NCBI RefSeq assembly: GCF_030463535.1
Contig: NC_132887.1
Location: 21,656,943-21,720,942, forward strand
DNA: 64,000 bases
Source of the DNA: Salminus brasiliensis
Taxonomy: Eukaryota; Chordata; Actinopteri; Characiformes; Bryconidae
Direction: 5' to 3'
Part shown: positions 34,880-46,209 of the stretch, one piece after another
Position numbering within the stretch: the stretch's first letter is position 1
Layout: each line of letters starts with the position of its first letter
Translations under genes and position numbers: made by a program
The notes under the pieces: generated by a model
Told to the model about the DNA's origin: nothing
The model's input: only the letters and a program-made list of their open reading frames with translations
Database searches by the model: none

Positions 34880-35865
34880 AACATACTGCACTCATATCAA
34901 GCACCTATCAAGGCCCATTAGCGCTGAGAGGGGAAAGGGCTCTACTTCAGCTGCTGGCCTTCTTGCATCCATTTGATGGTAGGCGAACGACTGTAAAAGT
35001 GAGCGAGTGAATGAATGACTAGAGATTAATGAGCGAGTGATTCTGTTGCTGACGTGAGAAATGCGTAAGTGTTTTCGAACTTTGATCAAATAGAAATGTA
35101 GGAATCGCAGAAAAAAGCGAAGAGTCTCATTAAAGGTTCTGTATGTGATCCTTTGTGCTACAAATGCTTTGTTTTTAGCCACTTTTGTAACTTTAGCCCC
35201 GCCTCCCTCCTCCCGTTCGTGTTCTCAACACACCGTTGCAAAGGCCAGAGAAAGCGGCTACTAAGCACAGCCTAGTATAATGGAGCACTTACATAAGGAG
35301 CCACCGATTTCGCTCCTGTTTTCAGTTCATTAATTACTGAGTCCTGCCTGTGTACTCTTTTTCCTGCAATTCCGGTCTTTACCTGACTGCTGTGCTGCCG
35401 CGGCTATCCTGTTCCATTTTCCGAGTTTTTTCCAGTGGAGGAATATTAGGACGGTCGCTTTCAGCTGAACGTTTCGAACTGCACGTGCAGCCAGACCAGC
35501 TATGGAAAACAAAAATAATAAACAGCGAACAACACAAACAATGATACAACACAAACACTTCATTCTCTGCGTTCTCTCCACTACCTCTTTACATAGAAAG
35601 GAATGGTTTGTTGCTCTATTGATGTTTAAAGTGCCGGATAGATCATCTTTCGATTATCACACAAGTAGCCTTTTAAGTCGATCTGGTTAAGAGCTTCAGC
35701 TAAATTTTGTAAATGTATCTTTGCTTTAAACCACTTTTGGATGCTTTCTGAAGTTTTTGCTGTCCTTTATTTTCTCAGACACAGACCCAACAAAGATCGA
35801 GTCAACTTTTTGCCATTAAAACTGGTTGAACATGCGATTTCTATATTGCCGGCAACTGTAACTTG
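34880..35865. other. intergenic, no gene seen
   Basis: Moderate CpG content around 35170-35500 but no convincing exon. Open frames of 60-96 codons on both strands lack recognisable domains and splice context. Confidence 0.45.
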
Positions 35866-35867
35866 CC

Positions 35868-36108
35868 AAAAAATAAAATAACAATCACATGATGTTCTAT
35901 GTGGAATGATATCAGATATGACTTTTTCTCTGCTGTTTTGTATTCATCCCATTCAAATAAAAGAAATAAACATGTGAATATCAAAGCATTTATAATTATG
36001 ACCGATTTCTGAAAGAAGTGCACTATATTCCTAAATATTCTTTCATTACACATCAATCAACACCTCCAGCAGCACACAGAGAAAAGATTAGATGAAACAT
36101 CCAAAACG
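35868..36108 (+). repeat. paralogous repeat copy 1 (no SINE inserted)
   Basis: ATCACATGATGTTCTATGTG...ATCAGATATGACTTTTTCTC...TATTCATCCCATTCAAATAA...TCAAAGCATTTATAATTATG recurs at 38110-38475 in the same orientation. There it is interrupted by a SINE at the position corresponding to 35922/35923. Copy 2 also lacks about 80 bp (36010-36090) found here. Confidence 0.85.
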
Positions 36109-36786
36109 GCTGTTGCTCTTCGGCCTGCGGAGAGGTTAAACCACAGACACTAAAGACGCGTAACATCATACTGTGAAATATAAACACACACAAGTCTAGT
36201 CATGATTCTTGACTGTAGCTCTCCCATACAAATACAGATTTGAAGGTGGCTCTTCTGATAAAACCAGTTACTTTCAGCTTCCACCGTGCTGTGAAGGCAT
36301 TTATGACCAAAATACACGGAGTCTAAAGTAGGCAAATAACCGAATGCAAATCCAGAAATCAGAAATGAACAGCTTATACTCTCTAAACAGACACAAATAC
36401 AGATACCAACAGGAGGCGAGCAACGTTTGCTTGTTTTGTTCAGGCCTAATCTCCAGATTCTCTATACAGTGTGCTTGCTCGTGTGTATCTTCGGCTGCCT
36501 CTCAGAAGTCTGGATGAATCTTCAGATCCTGTCTGCTTTCCTTGAATTTTCCTTATCTGTATTCCATGATCACAGGTAACATAACAGTAGTGCTGACTAA
36601 CTTACAGATCCAGGCTACCAGATCAGTTAAACATGTCTTTCCATGTCCCTTTCCAGCAGCTTCATATACTCCATGCAATCCATACACTATGTGGCCAATA
36701 AATAAAATAAGGGGCCCAAATTAAATAACTGCTTTTCCTGGCTGTTTCCGATTTCCTACACATGACTGGCCATTTCGGATTTATAT

Positions 36787-36829
36787 GTGTGTGTGTGTGT
36801 ATATATATACACATACATACACACACATA

Positions 36830-36906
<77 letters not shown>
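36787..36906. repeat. compound (TG)/(TA)n microsatellite
   Basis: Short GT and CA runs followed by about 70 bp of uninterrupted AT. A low-complexity block of 120 bp. Confidence 0.95.
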
Positions 36907-36908
<2 letters not shown>

Positions 36909-36909
36909 C

Positions 36910-37620
36910 ACTGTCTGTTTGAACATTGTTTTGGCTATTTTGGCATTTGTTAAGCTTTAAATTTAACAAACATTAATTGGGAAAGCATTAACAGTAGCGT
37001 TAAGCTGTTTCCGGTCGAGTAGTAATCAACGGATGAGGGTATTGCCCATTACTAAATACAGCCATAATTCAATCAAATACACTTACCAGAGTATCCACTC
37101 TATCAACATTAATTACGTTCTCCAGCTGAAAAGCCTTTAGTCTCGTCTTGTCATTTCTAAAGAAGCAGCCAATAAAATAAGTTAATCAGAACCGGAGATG
37201 CAGGGCTGAGCGGTGGGACAAATTTACTCATGTTTGTGATTTAAAATGCTAAACTCCCTTATCTTGCTAATGTCTACAGAGACCTAGCGGTAGAATTAAA
37301 CCAGTCAGATTATACTGTTTATTAAACTCCTTGTTCAGCTCAGACGTGCAGAGTCACGCAAATGTTTTGAACTAACATGCTGGAGGTATATCTTCCAGAT
37401 ATCTTAACGGCCCTCCTGCTGGCTGTGCTGAAGCCCAGTTAAGTTTTTTTGAGAAATGCTGAAGACCAGCAAACATTCTGTTCTGTTAAAAAAAAGAAAG
37501 AGAAGAAAAGGTGACCGTCACAGAATTATATGAGGTTAGATGATACTGATCGGCCAATCACAGAGAAAACTGCCCAGTTCCGGTCACCAGCCGATTGCTC
37601 TGTGCATCTGCATGATGCAG
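36910..37620. other. intergenic, nothing recognised
   Basis: No exon or confident repeat. A phrase at 37545-37600 (GATCGGCCAATCACAGAGAA) looks like a repeat fragment but its family was not identified. Confidence 0.4.
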
Positions 37621-37622
37621 TA

Positions 37623-38105
37623 GTGGTCAAAAGATTTACATACACTCAACATGGGCATGAATATCATGGCAACATTGGGTCTTTAATGATTTCATTAAGT
37701 GTATATCGTTCTTTTTTATTTTTTTTGTTTTTCTCAAATTAATACAGGGTGAAAAATATACATAAGCCCACCAAGATAACTGATTATATAGTTCCAAGGT
37801 CCCAAAATGTCTTAGGCCTGCCATGACCAGGTCCTCTTAACCTTCTGTTAGTGCTCATGATTGACTACAGCTGGTAGCTTTTCTGTGCCCACATAAAGAG
37901 GGTCTGTTGGACAGCTGTTTGACTGGACTTATCAACACACAGTATTACTGGAAAGTGCAAGGAAGTGGAAGTCTTTTGGAGCCATTTCTAAATACCAGCA
38001 GATTTCAAGATCATCAGTTGAAACAACTGTGTTACGATCTAAAAGTTACAGAGTCTGAAAAGCCTGAAAGAAAATTTGGTTTGAACTGAAGTAACCTTGA
38101 GAAAT
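37623..38105 (+). mobile_element. decayed Tc1-like transposon fragment
   Basis: Starts after a TA with GTGGTCAAAAGATTTACATA followed by CACTC, a Tc1-type terminal repeat (compare the TTTACATACACT ends of salmonid-type elements). A frame near 37920-38060 reads EPFLNTSRFQDHQLKQLCYD, similar to the region of Tc1-like transposases ahead of the catalytic domain. The catalytic half and the second end are missing. Confidence 0.5.
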
Positions 38106-38109
38106 TCAA

Positions 38110-38475
38110 ATTAAATAACATCACATGATGCTCTACGTGGAATAATATCAGATATGACGTGGTTGGTGTGGCGCAACAGATAACACCACTACCTGCCACT
38201 GAGCTGCTACACCATGTGGGAGACTGGGGTTTGATTCCCAGTCTGGGTGACTATGCAGCGCTACACCAATAAGAGTCCTTGGGCAAAACTCCTAACACTA
38301 CATTGGCTCACCTCTGTAATACGAGTAACCTTATAAGTCACTCTGGATAACAGTGTCAGCCGTAAATGTTAATGTAATGACTTTTTTTCTCTGTTGTTTT
38401 GTATTCATCCTATTCGATTTCAAGAAATAAACATGAATATCAAAGCATTTATAATTATGACAGAAACATCCAAAA
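38110..38475 (+). repeat. paralogous repeat copy 2 (split by a SINE)
   Basis: Left part 38112-38158 and right part 38377-38475 together match 35868-36108. The continuity across the SINE and the duplicated ATGAC show that the SINE arrived after the duplication. Confidence 0.85.
38159..38376 (+). mobile_element. tRNA-derived SINE, 218 bp, with ATGAC target duplication
   Basis: The head has TGGTGTGGCGCAACAGATAA (A-box) and GGTTTGATTCC at 38228-38238 (B-box). The tail reads GTCACTCTGGATAACAGTGT then CAGCCGTAAATGTTAATGTA, the common teleost V-SINE-like 3' end. It is flanked by ATGAC at 38154-38158 and 38377-38381. The paralogous copy at 35918-35922 has a single ATGAC, i.e. an empty site. Confidence 0.88.
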
Positions 38476-38479
38476 CCCT

Positions 38480-39440
38480 TGAACTGATGAAACCCCACTC
38501 ATGAAGCTGTACCAGACATGGCTTTTTAAAGGAAACCGTTTATATTTAGGGTCAAACTCAAGCAAATTCAGCCACCTCTTCAGAGCCTTTAAGTGTATTT
38601 TCAGAAGAACAGGCTGATTTGACACACGCAAGTGAACTGCAGTAGCAGCAGCGATGCAGATGAACGGGGCTCAGCGAACGTGGTTATTCTGCACCACAGT
38701 GAGATGACTGAGAGAGGACACTGACATGCATTTCACGAAGGACCAATTATGAACTTAATGCTGAATGTGCAGAGATGACAGGCAGGAAACACAGGCTCAT
38801 ACTATCATCCAGCGTGTCGACCTAATCACATCGCACACTCTGACGAGCAGTCTGTGCAATTAGGATTCATTAGCTTTGTCAGCATGTGACAACAGTCAGT
38901 GTAACATTCCGTCCATCTGCACGCTGACATTTGAAGAGCGGAGCTGTCACTTTACGCGCCGCTCCAAAGGTGCTAAGGTTAACACCGTGAGTCATCCCCC
39001 AGAGTGCTGCCGCCCTACCCTGACCGACACGAACTCAGCGGGCAAAGGTTCAAGCGAACCCCAACAGCTGTCGGCAAAAGCACCTCATTACCAGCAATTA
39101 TACACCTGAAGTCAGATCCCCTTCAGTGCCGCAGAGGCGTTGATCTAGATAAAAATGAACATCGTGACTATTTGAGCTCATGCTTTGAGCTCCTGCTTGC
39201 TCACTTACACACCAGCTTGTTGAACTATTGGCTTGTGTTTTCTTCTCTTAAAACCGCAACAGTGGAAACCTTACAAGGACTTGTAAATGCTAACCAGACA
39301 CAAAACATATTTCCAGAAATTTAACTGACTAGTTATTCCATTTTGCATCCAGTGAAAGACAGCTGGGTACCATGAGTAAAGTACACTAACTGCTATGTAT
39401 TTGGCATTATCTCATAGATGTACTTATATATTATATATTT
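38480..39440. other. non-repetitive intergenic stretch, possible regulatory DNA
   Basis: 38590-39100 is free of repeats and microsatellites and has AT-rich homeodomain-like words (GTGCAATTAGGATTCATTAG at about 38855) beside CpG-bearing segments (TTTACGCGCCGCTCC). Open frames at 38876-39109 and 39004-39324 overlap and show no domain. Confidence 0.35.
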
Positions 39441-39442
39441 TT

Positions 39443-40046
39443 ATTACGGATGCACCGATACGACTTTTTCTCTTTTCCAATACCAAATCCAGATTATCAA
39501 CTCTGACTTATATACTCGATAGATGGCTATAAATCCTGATAATCCTGATAATAAGAGGAACAGCATGTACTGGTTTAGTATCTGCACATCGGAAAAGCTT
39601 CAGAGTCTATGAATCAATGAAAATCACCACAATGCAGTAAGCAAGTTGGGAAGCATAATCTTGCTAAGCTCAACCAAACAGCTTTTTATTTAGTGTTTAA
39701 AATTCACATTGCATTACAAGTACACGTCTGTATGTAAAAAGATACCAAACTTCAGTGTGTGGCCTTAAAACAAGCTGCTTAAACTCTTAAACGTTTGATT
39801 TTAGAAGCAAAAACACCACATGGAAAGAATAAGAGCTAAAAGTTCCACTAAATGTCTGTTTAATGGTAATGGTAACTATTTAAGACTGGCTGTTTACTGA
39901 TTGTTTAAACGTTTGGTTTCATAATGTATGCAAACCAACATTTTCTATGTAAAAAAGTATGGCGTCAGTAAGCTTTATGGTATTGGTGCTCTCTATAGCC
40001 AATACCGATACTGTTTTTAAGTGCCAGTATTGGCTCAACACTAATT
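39443..40046. mobile_element. non-autonomous DNA transposon, family E
   Basis: Left end ATTACGGATGCACCGATAC; right end GTATTGGCTCAACACTAAT, which is its partial reverse complement. The inner subterminal parts contain GATA-type CGATA/TATCG words. A related right end (TCGGATCCTAGTATTGAATT then GGCGCATCCCTAAT) lies at 45410-45440. No transposase. Confidence 0.5.
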
Positions 40047-40654
40047 TTAATATATACACACATTATATATTCAACATATTAATTCATAAAAAATGCTGTA
40101 TGTTGTGTTATTAATTTTCTCATCACAGATTGGAAGAAAAATACAAATACTAAATAAAAAACCTGTGCAGCGCTATCAATATTGAACATTACTTCCATTG
40201 GAAATCATGTTGAACTCATACATAGTTCATTATATATATATATATAATATATATATATTTATTTATTTATTTTACACACATATCGACATTATAATCGGTC
40301 TTACATCACACTATTTCTGATAAAGGTAAAGCGAATCATATCTGTTTAGAGAGGCATTCAACCCTTCCGCAAGTTCAGTCCCACTGGTGGGATCTGCCGT
40401 GGCTGGTCCCTGGATAGTAGAGCCCCACACTGGGTTTTGAACACTAAACCTAGACATTTCAGCTACAAATGTACTGCAAAAATCAGATTATAGCAGTAAT
40501 AAGCTTCAATTATCCGTCTACCCTGTCTTTTGGAAATGTGCATTACTGCAGTTGTGTAAACAGAAACGAATGCAGGCTTCTTATGAAGCAAATCAAAGTA
40601 CTTCTGCATTAAAACACCGTCATATAATGACAGATTTCATTTAACTGTATTTGT

Positions 40655-41065
40655 ATGAAGCTTTTTACAACTTGCATCGTCACAAAGCAACTTTACAGAA
40701 TCCGTGATAAGAAGACATGAAAATCTAAGACCCCCAGTGAGCAGCCAAAGGCGACAGTGGCAAAGAAAAAACTCCCTCGGAGCTGGAGGAAGAAACCTAG
40801 GAAGGAACCAAGACTCTCAAAGGGGAGCCATCCTCTTCTGGTCTGAACCATTTCTAAATTATTGATCAAGATCCCCCACGTAAGACTGTTCTACCGCTCA
40901 GGTGTGCAAAACAACATATTATAAACGTAATAATCACAATATAGTATAACGTAATATGATCATAGTAGTGATGGTAAGAATAATGGTGGTTAATGGTGGT
41001 AATAATAACAGTGGCAGATAGTTAAGAGCCAATGTAGACTTTAACACGGTCACTCACAATTTTTC
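40655..41065 (-). mobile_element. non-LTR retrotransposon 3' end, family A
   Basis: AGCTTTTTACAACTTGCATC, AAGACCCCCAGTGAGCAGCC, AAAACTCCCTCGGAGCTGGA then GGAAGAAACC match the copy at 34.47 kb. The inner end (GTGGCAGATAGTTAAGAGCC) matches the first 100 bp of the window. Confidence 0.65.
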
Positions 41066-41069
41066 TGAT

Positions 41070-41595
41070 GAAAATTATTTTACAATGACTTCCAGCATGT
41101 CTCTGCCAATCAGAGCCCCACTAATCCCTTACTCCTGGGAAATGTTCCTCTTTGTCGGCCTTGCTTCTGGTATAAAACAAGCTTGCCTATTATGTGCTGT
41201 GAATATATGAATATTTTATGCAGTGTGCATTACCACGTGCAGCTGGCCAGCCAAAGCTGAACCACGACTGAAGCATAGATGACTCACTACTTCCTATGTC
41301 ACTTCCCACTACACAGGTAATGAAACTATGGCTTGTACACCCAAATGGTGCAGTACATAATAGTTCCATTAGACACATAATGCCCTATATGGGCGCAGAC
41401 GTCATTATTCAATGACTTATATAGGCTACTTATAGTATACACTGCACTGGGAGTAAGGAGCCATTTGCAATGCAGCCTACGTTTAGCTGATGCAAAGGGA
41501 TGATGATGAGCTTATTCTTTATTTAATAGTGAAGACCAACCGAGAGAGACTTTAATAAGTGAGAGCCTGGACTTACCTGAGAAATCTTTAACTGG
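41070..41595. other. intergenic, nothing recognised
   Basis: No coding or repeat assignment. A TATAAAACAAG word at 41171 follows a CCAATCAG box at 41106-41113, but no transcript is visible on either side. Confidence 0.35.
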
Positions 41596-41599
41596 TGGC

Positions 41600-42425
41600 A
41601 AGGTGTAAATGGAGTATGAATAAATCTAACCTAGAATTTATCCAGATATGGAATGGATCAGGACTGGATCAAGTGTTCAGGGCTGGTTCAGGGCCTGTAT
41701 AAACATCAGCTTAACTGTTAATAGGTAGTCCGTAATGCTGCCATAGGCTGGCTGTGTCCCATCATACAATCCTTTAGTGGAGTTTAAATTCTCTCAAGTG
41801 CACTTCTTTAAATTGCTGTCTATAAAGCAGTGAGCACTGCCACTGAAAAGCTGCTCCAGTCTCCACAGTGCATGTGCTATTTTTAAACATGCAACGTGCA
41901 TTTAAGTTAAAAACAGGGATGTGTATTCTGAACAACCTGTGAAAATGCTAAATGGCAAGGTGACTAAATCTAACCTAGAACTTATCCAGATATGGAATGG
42001 ATTAAAAAGCCTTACAGATACAGAGGTCCAGGGTTGAGTAAACATGCATGAAGATTAGCTTAACTGCCACGCGTTGTGGCTGGCTGTGTCCCATCATACG
42101 GTGCCCAAAAAAATCCCAAATTACTGTTTTTAATGAGGGTTCGCACCCCGCTGGCACTACTCTCTGAATTCAAGCACTACTCAATTTCTCGGAGAGTCCC
42201 AGCACCACACAGCATTTCTGCGATCACTGTGTCAAACCAGACCCACAAACTCATGTCATCTATTATGTGCTTTTATGGTCTTGTTCTGGGTTGAATTCCC
42301 TGAATTAGCCACACACTTCGTTAAATTGTTGTGAGCACTGCCACTGGAAAGCTGCCAACACATTTCTAAACCATCCATTTAAGTTGAAAACAGGGACGTA
42401 TGTTCTGAATTATGTACATCCTCTA
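41600..42425. repeat. local tandem duplication, diverged
   Basis: 41625-41760 and 41955-42105 share AAATCTAACCTAGAATTTAT then CCAGATATGGAATGGAT and GGCTGGCTGTGTCCCATCAT. 41825-41935 and 42330-42415 share GTGAGCACTGCCACTGAAAA and AAGTTAAAAACAGGGA. Copy 2 has about 195 bp of extra sequence (42105-42300) where copy 1 has about 65 bp. Confidence 0.8.
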
Positions 42426-42429
42426 GCTG

Positions 42430-43250
42430 TGTTGAGCAGAGCTGGGAGACGATTCCTCGAAGAACACTGGATGTTCTTGAACATTAGCTTATCTAATTTA
42501 AAAGTCTTAAATCCCTTCACTTAAAAGCACATGCACAATAATACGTATAGCTACTGTGCATCTCCTCTGATACTCTTGGACCACTGGACTGGACATCAAT
42601 CCCCTGTAATTCCTACTAATCCCTCCTAATTCATACTACTAGCCATAATAGTGTATGTACTTCTTAAATACTGTAAATTCTATTGTTTACATGGAGCCAC
42701 CATTGCCCCAAACCAGATGCTTAGTGAGTGTTTAATGTCCCTCAATAAAATAAATTATTAATATAGTGCCTGGTGCATGATATTTTGGCCTAAAACCATG
42801 ACATCGTAGGGAGGTATAGTACATGCAGTACAAGGCATTGCAAGGATAGTTCTCAAAAAAGAAAAAAAATAATAAATGTTTATATATAATATATTTTCTA
42901 TGTCTGTAAATGTAATTACAGACAAAACTGCAATTAGATAATTTAATTTGAATTAAAAAGCATGTCACATCATGCTTTCATGAGTACATCCAAGGTATGG
43001 TCAATAAAATAATATGAAAATACTGCCCATGTAAAATACCAAACACAATTAATGCTTTTAAACTGTTCTTGTTGCTTGTTTGACAGTTCCAAATGATTAA
43101 ACATTAGAAAAACGAAATATTGTAACACATATTTTGCCACTCTGTCCACCCACATATTGCCCTCTGTGACTAAACAGAGCTGGGAATCAAATCTGAAAGA
43201 GTACAAGGGGTTTGCTTTGAGATTTTGTATGAGGTTACACATTACAAGCC
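42430..43250. other. intergenic, AT-rich, nothing recognised
   Basis: Short spurious minus-strand open frames (42732-42968 and 42970-43242) have no recognisable domain. Confidence 0.45.
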
Positions 43251-43279
43251 CTTACACTTTCATTTCATTAGAATTAGCA

Positions 43280-43410
43280 TTAGAACTGTGTTTAGTAGTG
43301 TCTAAACTTAGAGATATATTTGAATTATTAGTCTATTCAAACTAGCTGAGGTTTTTCCTGGGTAAATAGCAAAGTAACTTTTGTAAATGTAAATGTAGTC
43401 CACTCTCCTT
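43280..43410 (+). mobile_element. LINE family B, 3' tail only
   Basis: TTTAGTAGTGTCTAAACTTA then CAAACTAGCTGAGG...GGGTAAATAGCAAAGTAACT and TTGTAAATGTAAATGTA match 45735-45880. Compared with that copy it lacks the GCTCTGGATAAGAGGGTCTG block. Confidence 0.65.
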
Positions 43411-43414
43411 CCAC

Positions 43415-44465
43415 TCTACTCTGTCCTTCCCAGCTTTAACAACTATATGAGCATCCAATGAGCAACAACAGTACAGCTGTTGCTAGTATAGCTCGGACAC
43501 ACATGAATTCTGCTTCTGTAAAGCCCAAAAAAGAAAGGATGAACCATAAACAACCTTGAGCCCAAAGAAAACAAACATGACCTCGAACAGCTTAAATAAT
43601 TCTCAGAAACTCAACGAGAAGAGTAACAACAAACATTTACAGTGGTTCCAGCAGTTACTGGAGCAGATCACTATACGGCCTACTTTTTCACTCTTTTGCT
43701 GAACTCTACTGGACCAAACACGTGTGACACCACAGTAAACCTGCCCAATGTGGAACAGCGAGTTGCCTCTGTTAGCTTAGAGTGAAAAAATCTATTTGAG
43801 AGATTTGCTGCACAGTGAGGAAGACCAAAGCGGATGAACAAACACGCCTGTGTTTGGACCAAACCATTTGGAACTGGTTTGGCTTCAATGTATCTGACCT
43901 TTAACAAACAAATGATGCAGTGCAAGTTATATCATCATGCTGTGTCGCTAACGGTGAACACACCACCAGAAGCCTTTGTTTTATCTAAAAAAAAAAACAA
44001 TGTGTGTGAATATGAGGATGCCTGCAGAATGCAACAGAGAAGGGACAGTAAAGGTACAATCCCACTGCAGCATAAAGGGAACCAAATCCAATCATTTTAC
44101 CTATATATGTGCAGACAGGACAGCCAAATCCCTTTAGCAGGCCCCAGCACCAACATTTATAAGAGCAAACAGAGCTAATTACTGCAGACTTGTTTCATTC
44201 ATTATTATTTTAAATAATAATTAGTATTTGAGTTCAACAATTATGTAAATTCAAGTCATGTCCAAAAACCCTTGTTTGAGAGTCTACATCTATGCTCCAT
44301 AAATGGTGCACAGTGCTTGGGCCCTGATGATTGCCACCTGCACTCTAATTGGAAGACACTCATAGTGGTTATCACAGTCTAGAGATGGAAAATAAAAAAA
44401 TTAACTGGTTATGTATCAGAATCTGCCAATATTTCTCTAACTAGCCAATCCCGAGAGGCGATCAG
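43415..44465. other. intergenic, no gene seen
   Basis: An open frame of 114 codons at 43834-44178 has no recognisable domain and no splice support. No repeat family assigned. Confidence 0.4.
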
Positions 44466-44470
44466 ATCAT

Positions 44471-44760
44471 TTAGAATCAGAATCAGAATCAGAATCTCTT
44501 TATTTCACCAAGTATGTTACCCATACAAGGAATTTGTCTTGGTGAGAGCAACACGCATGACAAGTAACAAAGAAACACAGAACACAGTCTTAAACTAAAG
44601 GAAAATGACACTCAACAATAAATAGGGTAGGGGATAAATTAAAAAAAAGTAGAAAGTACTAAAGGTAATAAAGGTAATAAAGAGCTGAAAAATATATTTA
44701 CAGAAAAGAAAAGGACATCTGTACAGGTGTGCAAATAGTCATAGTGCAAAATAGGCAGGA
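44471..44760 (-). mobile_element. retroposon 3' end with (TTCTGA)n tail
   Basis: On the minus strand it ends AAATAAAGAGATTCTGATTC then TGATTCTGATTCTAAA. This is a polyadenylation signal followed by a hexamer tail, as in common teleost LINE/SINE 3' ends. A second copy with the same tail is at 52358-52680. Confidence 0.55.
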
Positions 44761-44859
44761 ACTGCAAGTAAGTTACGTAAGTTATGGGTTACAGCAGCTC
44801 TGTAAAAGGGTCCTCTGTCACAGGACACTGCAGTTCCTTGTTCAACTGCTACTCACTAC

Positions 44860-44884
44860 CACTGTGAGTACACACTGTTTGATC

Positions 44885-44952
<68 letters not shown>

Positions 44953-45015
44953 ACTGCATGGATGGGTTAAAGGTGGAGGCCAAATTCCATCATCAAGTTC
45001 CAACACAAGTGGTGA
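44860..45015 (+). mobile_element. SINE family D, 3' part
   Basis: CACTAGTGTGTG, a long GT run and TTTACTGCATGGATGGGTTA then AAGGTGGAGGCCAAATTCC follow the order of SINE D after its internal microsatellite. The tRNA-like head is absent. Confidence 0.6.
44889..44950. repeat. (GT)n microsatellite inside SINE D
   Basis: About 31 GT units, the longest GT run in the window. Confidence 0.96.
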
Positions 45016-45269
45016 ACATGGTTCTCTAATCATTAAAGTCCTGTTGTACTAAACTCCCATGTGCTGGATCCACCACTAACCAAATACCCCTCTGTAGAGT
45101 ACATCACTCAACCCAGTACAGTGAGTAGCCGGATACAGCAACACGGCTGCTGAAGTCAAGGATGCAGTTTTTCTGAGCTGAATTACTCACAGATAGATGA
45201 TGACTGGTCGAGGGCAATACGCATGTTAGATAGGGAGTCTTGCTGTTTGCTAGGCTATGTGTATCATGT

Positions 45270-45445
45270 CTGTATGTTACTCCGATCCCGAGTTATGAAT
45301 CCTAGAATACCTCAGGAATCGGGGTTCATTGAATGGATCGAACCCATCGATCAGCCTAATGATCCGATACCCGATCCAGCTAATTTTGTTAGTATTGGGA
45401 CTGATATCGGATCCTAGTATTGAATTGGCGCATCCCTAATTGTCC
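45270..45445. mobile_element. DNA transposon family E, right end
   Basis: GATCCGATACCCGATCCAGC, GACTGATATCGGATCCTAGT then ATTGAATTGGCGCATCCCTA match the terminal region of family E (TTAGGGATGCACCGAT-type ends). The left half is not seen. Confidence 0.5.
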
Positions 45446-45544
45446 CCAAAACCACTGGGCGGTCCATCTCTACCACAGTACCCATAGAATTAAATATATG
45501 TTCTACATCAATTACAGATGAAAACTAATTCTTAGTTGGTTGTC

Positions 45545-45880
45545 ATGCTTAGTAAAAATGCATGGAAGACAAGCGTCCAGACTTTTTTTCTGTCCTGGCA
45601 CCAAAGTGGTGGAAGGAACTTCCCCTGGGTGTCTAAACAGCAGAGTCGCTCGCTGTCTTCAAACGCAGACTGAAGACCCACCTCTTCAGAGAGTACTTGG
45701 GCGAATAGTAGAGTGGTCACCTTATTGACTTGTGTTTAGTAGTGTCTAAACTTAGAGGTATCTTGGAATTTTTAGCCTTTTCAAACTAGCTGAGGTTATG
45801 CTTGGGTAAATAGCAAAGCACTTTTGTAAGTTGCTCTGGATAAGAGGGTCTGCTAAATGCCTTAAATGTAAATGTAATTA
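45545..45880 (+). mobile_element. non-LTR retrotransposon 3' end, family B (best copy)
   Basis: The frame from 45608 reads WWKELPLGV, a stop, then TAESLAVFKRRLKTHLFREY and LGE. This is the conserved C-terminal block after the reverse transcriptase of L2/Rex-type LINEs. It is followed by a tail GCTCTGGATAAGAGGGTCTG then CTAAATGCCTTAAATGTAAA. 5'-truncated and inactive. Confidence 0.68.
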
Positions 45881-45914
45881 GACTAGTTTCATTAGATGAA
45901 GAGCAGCAGAAGTA

Positions 45915-46065
45915 GAATAAAAATCACTATCTGAATAGTAGTTTTTAAGAATCTGTTGGTACTGGTGTTTTTAGTCTGTGATTACGTGCATTGTGATAAA
46001 TATTGTGTATCGCAAAAAATATGATATAGTATTTTTACCATAATCGCCCAGCCCTTTTCTGTAGT
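45915..46065. mobile_element. hAT-like element right end
   Basis: ATATGATATAGTATTTTTAC then CATAATCGCCCAGCCC is a typical teleost hAT terminus. The preceding sequence resembles 12990-13135. Confidence 0.5.
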
Positions 46066-46103
46066 TGAATTACCTAAGAAAACACAAGACTGGATTAGAC
46101 AAA

Positions 46104-46205
46104 GGCCCAGTTTCCCAAAAGCATCTTAACTGGTAGAGAGAGAAAATTCAGTGCGATTCCTCACCGACCATTTAGGAATGATTTTTGTGATGAGATGCTT
46201 TCTAG
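46104..46205. mobile_element. short palindromic DNA element, second copy
   Basis: GGCCCAGTTTCCCAAAAGCA then TCTTAACTGGTAGAGAGAG matches the element at 976-1100. The right end is degenerate. Confidence 0.45.
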
Positions 46206-46209
46206 GAGC

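Noticed and set aside
38159..38376. tRNA gene
   Set aside because: A- and B-box-like sequences are present, but the body does not fold into a standard cloverleaf by eye, and the 218-bp length, tail and target duplication mark a SINE. The same holds at 7.2, 20.8, 53.6 and 55.6 kb.
41171..41180. TATA-box promoter with an upstream CCAAT box
   Set aside because: The words are present, but no exon, start codon context or CpG enrichment follows on the plus strand; such words occur by chance in AT-rich DNA.
43834..44178. 114-codon plus-strand frame
   Set aside because: No recognisable motif, contains an AAAAAA run that favours chance openness, and lacks neighbouring exons.
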